A DNA stretch of 64,000 bases, taken from Pythium myriotylum. Its lineage: Eukaryota > Oomycota > Peronosporomycetes > Pythiales > Pythiaceae. Position 1 is the first letter of the stretch, and each line of letters begins with the position of its first letter. The stretch covers positions 1,798,001 through 1,862,000 of the forward strand of contig JALJCQ010000026.1 in NCBI GenBank assembly GCA_023091665.1, written 5' to 3'. The position numbers and the translations under genes were made by a program. The notes under the pieces are model-generated. The model was not told the origin of the DNA, searched no databases, and worked only from the letters and a program-made list of their open reading frames with translations. Shown here piece by piece: positions 59,383 to 64,000 of this stretch.

Positions 59383-59868
59383 ATGCACTTCGTCGCCTCG
59401 CTTTCGACCATTGCCCTGGCAACGCTCCTTCCGGCCACCGGCGCCCACAACTTCTGGGTCGCACGATGTGAGACACAAGACCTCGTCAATGGCATCAACA
59501 GTCAATCGGTTGAGTTCCACGAGGTCTATAACTTCGTCGACGCCGACTGGTACGGTGCAGGGACAGTTTGCTTAAAAAACGACTACCGCCCATGGACGCG
59601 CTGGTGCATCGAAGGCCGCTTCAACAGTGGCTGGAGCTACGGGCCTGTCGAGCTCTCGTACTTTGCCAAGAGCGACACAATCGAATGGTTCCCGGAGAAT
59701 GCGTACTTTGGGACCATGGCTGTGGGTGGCCAGGCGCGTGGTTGCTGCAAGAAGACGAACCGTCAGTGGACGAAGAAGGCCCTCTTTCGCAACAAAGTGT
59801 GCAAGTCGATGTTCTACTGCGGTGACGGCAACGGCGGCTGCTACGTCGACCAGTCGCTCATCAACTAA
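59383..59868 (+). CDS. Small secreted Cys-rich protein
   Basis: 161 residues, ATG at 59383. Signal peptide of about 20 residues (MHFVASLSTIALATLLPATG), then a mature part with eight cysteines (ARCET, TVCLK, WCIEG, GCCKK, KVCKS, FYCGD, GCYVD) and many aromatics (WTRWC, SGWSYGP, IEWFPENAYFG). All cysteines could pair. It has no RXLR or other translocation motif and no anchor, so it is probably an apoplastic or medium protein. I do not recognise the family. The in-frame extension upstream to 59185 lies across the initiator and is rejected. Confidence 0.78.
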   Translation: MHFVASLSTIALATLLPATGAHNFWVARCETQDLVNGINSQSVEFHEVYNFVDADWYGAGTVCLKNDYRPWTRWCIEGRFNSGWSYGPVELSYFAKSDTIEWFPENAYFGTMAVGGQARGCCKKTNRQWTKKALFRNKVCKSMFYCGDGNGGCYVDQSLIN

Positions 59869-60036
59869 GGTGGGATTTGTCTTCTCGACTTGTTCTGCAT
59901 AGGTCAATGTTGTTCAAGGCGTGAAAATGGCATACTCGTCGGTTTTGTTAATCTCTGATTCATTCTTCATCACATTAAGGTCGCGAAACTTCTCAGCCGT
60001 TGCGGAAAGTGCTCGTGGGAGCTGCGGAGCATTGTC

Positions 60037-61074
60037 CTACAAGTACTTTCCGCGAATAGTGTAATACATGTCGCATGCTGGTGCCTTGTACGTGAACGGG
60101 ATGATCTCTTTGATCTTCGCCTTGATCTCCGGCGTGATCTTGGCCGCGATTGGGAACGCCTTGAGGTTCTCGTCCAGCTGCGCGACGGTCTTGGCGCCGA
60201 GCAGCACTGTCGAGACGTTCTGGTTGGTGACGCACCAGGCGAGCGCGAGCTGTGCGAGCGAGCATCCGAGTTCTGCGGCGATCGGACGCAGCTTCTCCAC
60301 CTGGGCGGCTCGCTGCGAGACATCTCCAATAAAACTCGCCTAGAAGGCCACCGAGAGACGCGCGCTCTCTGGAATACCGTTCGCATACTTGCCCGTGAGA
60401 ATCCCAAACGCTAGAGGGGACCACACCGTCAAACCGAGCTTGCACTTGTCGTACAGCGCCTTGAACTCGACCTCGACCTTGGAGCGAGCGAACAGGTTGT
60501 ACTGTGGCTGCTCGACGATCGGACGGATCAGACCGAGACGGTCAGCGATCTCGCACGCCTGGAGAATGTCGTTCTCCGACCACTCGCTCGTTCCCCAGTA
60601 GAAAGCTCAGCCCTGGTTAATGATAAAGTTCATGGCGCGCACGACTTCCTCGATCGGCGTGTGCTTCTCCGGGCGGTGGCAGAAGACCACGTCGACGTAG
60701 TCGACAGCGAGGCGCTTGATGGACGCCTTGATCCCTTCGATGAGGTGCTTGCGTCCGAGACCCTTGGCGTTCGGGCCTTCCTTGGTCCCCATGAAGATCT
60801 TGGTGGAGATCACAATGTCCTCGCGCGTCCAGACGCCATTCTCAATACCACGGTGCAGCGCCTTGCCCGTGACGATCTCGGAGACGCCGTTCGTGTAGCC
60901 TTCGGCCGTGTCCCAGAAGTTGACGCCGCGCTTGTAGGCGTGCGTGAGGATGTCGTAGGCCTCGTCGGCCTGGTCGAGGCTCGTGAAGGTCATGCAACCG
61001 TAGGAAAACGCCGAGACGAGCAGTCCCGAGTCGCCGAGGAAGCGGTATTTCATGCCAATGTCAGTGGAGGCCAT
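60037..61074 (-). pseudogene. Aldo/keto reductase, AKR6-like, with two nonsense codons
   Basis: ATG at 61074; the protein reads as a normal family member (MASTDIGMKYRFLGDSGLLV, GVNFWDTAEGY, IVISTK, FCHRPEKHTPIEE) until TGA at 60607-60609, where relatives have Trp in QGWAFYWGTSEW. The same frame continues, unshifted, to a second stop (TAG at 60340-60342, after RLSVAF) and on to the normal end (TVAQLDENLKAF, IRGKYL). Both stops are single-base changes of the G-to-A or C-to-T type. The rest of the frame is well preserved, so decay is recent, or the stops are sequence errors or read through. The initiator at 61098-61113 is intact. Confidence 0.88.
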
Positions 61075-61459
61075 GGCTGCAAGGTACAGTAGGAAGGAGG
61101 ATTGCGAGTGAGGAGACCGAGGGCAAACGAGATTTGATGGATGCAGAGGTATACAGTGCGATTTGTATAGTCGAGGGTGTATACTCCGCAGCTTCAACCT
61201 TCGGGAGCAATCTCTGGCTGTAATCATGCTAATCGTGCTCAGGCTCGGTCCCAACCCAGCTTTTTGTTTGCATCCACGTCCGTTTGCACGTGTGGTTAGG
61301 GGTTTGTGCAAACGAAATGATGGAACTGTTTTGGCGTGCAAACTGTTTGCACGTATCAGGACGTGTGATTGGTTGAATTATGAGACCTCGCCGGGGGCTG
61401 GTAGCGCCACCAATATTTGTTCGCAGTCCAGCACGACCTGAAGGCCACGGACATCAACT
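61075..61459. other. Divergent intergenic region
   Basis: 385 bp between the interrupted AKR and the three-exon gene at 61460. TTTGCAC/GTGCAAA strings recur around 61265-61350 (GTTTGCACGT twice). No gene. Confidence 0.5.
61098..61113 (-). promoter_or_regulatory. Oomycete initiator element of the interrupted AKR
   Basis: On the minus strand CCTCACTCGCAATCCT fits the consensus, about 24 nt before the ATG at 61074. Confidence 0.55.
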
Positions 61460-63042
61460 ATGGCCGACGAGACGGCAAGGGAGCTGTTTCCAAGGGAGGG
61501 TTCTCAATCGAGAGCAGCTAATCACTCGCCTCCTACTCATCGATCTTCTGTTCTCCGTATGACTCCCTCTCGTTCGTTGCGCATGTCGTCGTTGATGGCT
61601 GGGAGCAATGCAATGCGTAGCGTAGCCACCCATCAAGCTCACCAGTCATCTCAAGTGATCTCAATTCCGGACCAAACTCTAGTGCGGTCTTTGCAACCCG
61701 CAGACACCGTGACGAGCCCACAGCCTCGGGTTGCCGAGTCGCAAGCGGCAAACCTGGAGGACAGTTTCTTCGACGATATCGACCCCTCGAATGTTGACCT
61801 GCGTCTGACAGGGAGGAATTTCAGCGCAAACAACCCAGTCAACTCCACCGCCACTTCTGGCACAGCAATGGTTACCCAACGAACCAGACCAGACTACCAC
61901 AGCATGACCGTCAAGCAGCTACGAGAAGAGTGCTCGCGACTCGGCGTGGTCAATGTGGGCAAGGACAACAAACCCAACAGAATCGCTGCTCTCGAGCTGT
62001 ACGATCGTACTTTTGGGAAGGATGGTAACAGCCCTGAGCCAAAGCGAACGAAACATTGTGCATTTCGACTTATCAACTTTGTCACGTCAACCAAGTTCAG
62101 CGCCAGATTTGCAGATATAGGTACGTTTGCTTATGCTTTATGATTTCAACGTTAGTTGAATCGACTTATGTTGCTATAGGCGACGTGCTTAGTCGTGGCC
62201 AACTCGATGTAGGTGCTAGATCGGCTCGCATGCAATTTTGGAACGAGCTAGCGGAGGCATATCGCCAAGACGACGAAGAGTACCGCCATCTAAAACATCC
62301 TCATCGTCTCTTTTCTAGTTCCAAGATTGATCCCAGTGTAATCAGAAACCATTCTGGTGAGAAGCTACTTGGGATATGGAAGGAACTCAATGGCAAGTAC
62401 AAGAATGCAGTGGCAAACTCGAAGCAATCAGGAAACCACAGCTCGGACTTTGAGGATTACGTTCACGGTAACGCCGGCGTTTTGTATCTCTGGATGTGCC
62501 TGCAGGTATGTGCTCACGATCGTCCCAAATTCTCGAGTGAGACAAACTAACACGCATTGTAGGACAAACCAAATCTCACGTCATTTGTACTGGGTGGTCT
62601 TTTCGAAGATGATGAGGTCGACACGATTAGAGCGCAGCTTCATCCCAATCGCGGAAACAACCACGTACGCACACCGCCAAAGACGAAAAAACGATATGCC
62701 TCAAAGACAACGCCAACCCCTCGCAAAAGTCCACGCACACAGCGACAGAACCAACAAAAGCAGCAAGACGAGTTTCAGGACACAGTGCACGATGTCATCC
62801 GTAGCGTTACGTCCTTCCTGAATCATGTTCGACCCGATAGTCAGTCGTCGACGACGTCGACCACAACGTACAAAGAGCTCGATCTGGTACACGATCGTAT
62901 AATTGCAATTCAGACACAGATAGAGACTGCGTCGTCGACGGTCAAACAGCACCTAGAGAACGATCGTACCTACTACATTCGCCGCCGTGATCGTTTGCGC
63001 AAGAAACTAGAGGAAGAAGACGAGGATAGTGATGAGGATTAG
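61460..63042 (+). CDS. SAP-like and Myb/SANT-like protein, three exons
   Basis: Exons 61460-62120, 62180-62505 and 62563-63042. The introns are 59 nt (GTACGT...CTATAG) and 57 nt (GTATGT...TTGTAG), giving 488 residues in one frame. The N-terminus is polar; near 147-185 there is a SAP-like helix pair (SMTVKQLREECSRLGVVNVG). A Myb/SANT-like or transposon-type DNA-binding module of about 110 residues follows (MQFWNELAEAYRQDDEEYRH, EKLLGIWKELNGKYKNAV, DFEDYVHGNAGVLYLWMCLQ, DKPNLTSFVLGGLFEDDE). Next comes a basic Pro/Lys stretch, and the end is a coiled-coil-like acidic tail (KKLEEEDEDSDED). Similar proteins are repeated in Phytophthora genomes and often travel with transposons (from memory). Likely nuclear DNA-binding. 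Confidence 0.82.
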
Positions 63043-64000
63043 TTCGTGCATAAGGAAAATACACATGACAAAATGTCAGTCTATACTCTTAAGCTCTCCT
63101 TCAGTCAGAGTCTCTGTAGATTTTTTTTTTGTATGGAAATAATGCGCGCACTAGTTATGTTTGCGTTCGTGGCTAATCAATGTCGCTGCTCGTGTGCGGT
63201 CGTTGCGTTTGTTGTACTAATTTCCAAGGCCTCCGGCGCGCTGGTGCGCAAGACCGTCTCGCTCTCGACGGTTGGCTTGCCCTGCCACAGCCGCAGCGTG
63301 ATCTCCTCTAGCACGACGCGTTTTTTCTTGGTCTGCTGTAGCCGACGAACCAGCCGTCACGTCTAGCTGTCCTGGATGTAACGGCTGGAGAGCAGGTCGC
63401 TCGTCTACATGAGTTTGTGGTCGTGCTTGATCTGGCTGTCCATGAACACCAGCGCTTGAGCCCGGCACGCGAGACCCGTCTTGAAGTTCATAGGCGAGTA
63501 GGTCTGCGTGATCGCGTTCTCGACGAGCGCAAAGCCGCAGGTGAAGCAGCCGAGCCGTGCGAGCGACTAGCGGCCACTGCCGCCGACGCCCACGAGCAGC
63601 TCATAGCCGCCGTTGGACAGTGTGACTCGGACGTCGAGTTAGACAGCGGAGAACCAGACGTGGGCTTGCTTCATGGTTCGAGAGTGTGATGGTCGAGCCG
63701 TGGGCGAGTCGAAAGACACGGTGTTGCGCGCGAGGCGGCCGCATCACCGTCGCATCCCTGTCCGTGAACTCGGGCGCCACCACGGCCACCACACTTGCTG
63801 TTGTTGTGTGTGCTTGCTTGGTGCTGATGTTTTCCACGGTGACAGCCCGATGGCAGCAGACAGCCGCCGTTTTATGACCAATGAAATGGTCAATAGCCCA
63901 GTGCCAGTCGATTGACACGCATCAAAGATCCCCCGCTCACGTGGAGCACACCACGCGAGCCGACAAAAGCTCAAGTGATGAAGACGTCTCGCAAGCAACT
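63043..64000. other. Right-edge region with a dynein relic
   Basis: Apart from the decayed dynein heavy-chain fragment at about 63230-63650 (minus strand) I recognise nothing. The frames at 63601-63918 and 63673-63915 overlap on opposite strands and lack motifs. Confidence 0.5.
63230..63650 (-). pseudogene. Dynein heavy-chain AAA fragment, decayed
   Basis: On the minus strand one frame reads GGYELLVGVGGSGR, then TAG (63567-63569), SLARLGCFTCGF, ENAITQTYSPMNFKTGL, FMDSQIKHDHKLM, a second TAG, SDLLSSRYIQDS and further stops. This is the P-loop region of a dynein heavy-chain AAA module (GVGGSGKQSLxRLxxFxCG, then ITxTYxxxxFKxDL and TDSQI). At least three stops break it and there is no start. It is a worn fragment of a motor-protein gene, probably left by duplication. 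Confidence 0.75.

Overview
The window looks like nuclear DNA of an oomycete, probably a Phytophthora/Pythium relative. Three things point there. Secreted multi-domain Kazal inhibitors of the oomycete type are present. Most genes are intronless or carry introns under 200 nt. Many genes have an oomycete core-promoter initiator (GCTCATTYYNCAWTTT-like) 20-70 nt before the ATG. The species cannot be named from sequence reading alone.

Layout. (1) 1-12.3 kb is a Kazal cluster: five intact or window-truncated genes and one decayed copy, with an aldo/keto reductase (AKR6/Kv-beta type) inside it. (2) 12.5-26.1 kb is a cluster of an unrecognised secreted, mostly GPI-anchored family. It has six loci: three with complete signal peptide and tail, one interrupted by a single TAG, one lacking signal and anchor, and one frameshifted. 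A second AKR that lacks the catalytic Tyr sits within it. This region is rich in foldback palindromes, including two adjacent near-perfect ones at 21578-21742. (3) 26.5-28.7 kb has two secreted proteins. (4) 29-35.7 kb is one 2220-residue protein: a long low-complexity, repeat-bearing N-terminus fused to an SLC1-like transporter domain. (5) 36.3-36.9 kb is ribosomal protein uS11 (RPS14) with an intron directly after the ATG. (6) 37-56.6 kb is an array of an uncharacterised polytopic membrane protein family: six intact genes, one copy broken by an internal deletion and then by a small hAT element with an 8-bp target duplication, and two short relics. A sarcosine/pipecolate oxidase-like gene and a START+FYVE gene lie inside it. 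(7) 57-61 kb has a third AKR, a small secreted Cys-rich protein and a fourth AKR with two nonsense codons. (8) 61.5-63 kb is a three-exon gene with SAP-like and Myb/SANT-like modules. (9) Near the right edge is a decayed dynein heavy-chain AAA fragment.

The theme is local duplication and decay. Four families (Kazal, GPI-anchored, AKR, multi-TM) have expanded in place, and each includes dead or altered copies. The secreted families fit an extracellular interface role (protease inhibition, cell-surface display), which is inference. The multi-TM array and the GPI-anchored family are the best candidates for undescribed systems.
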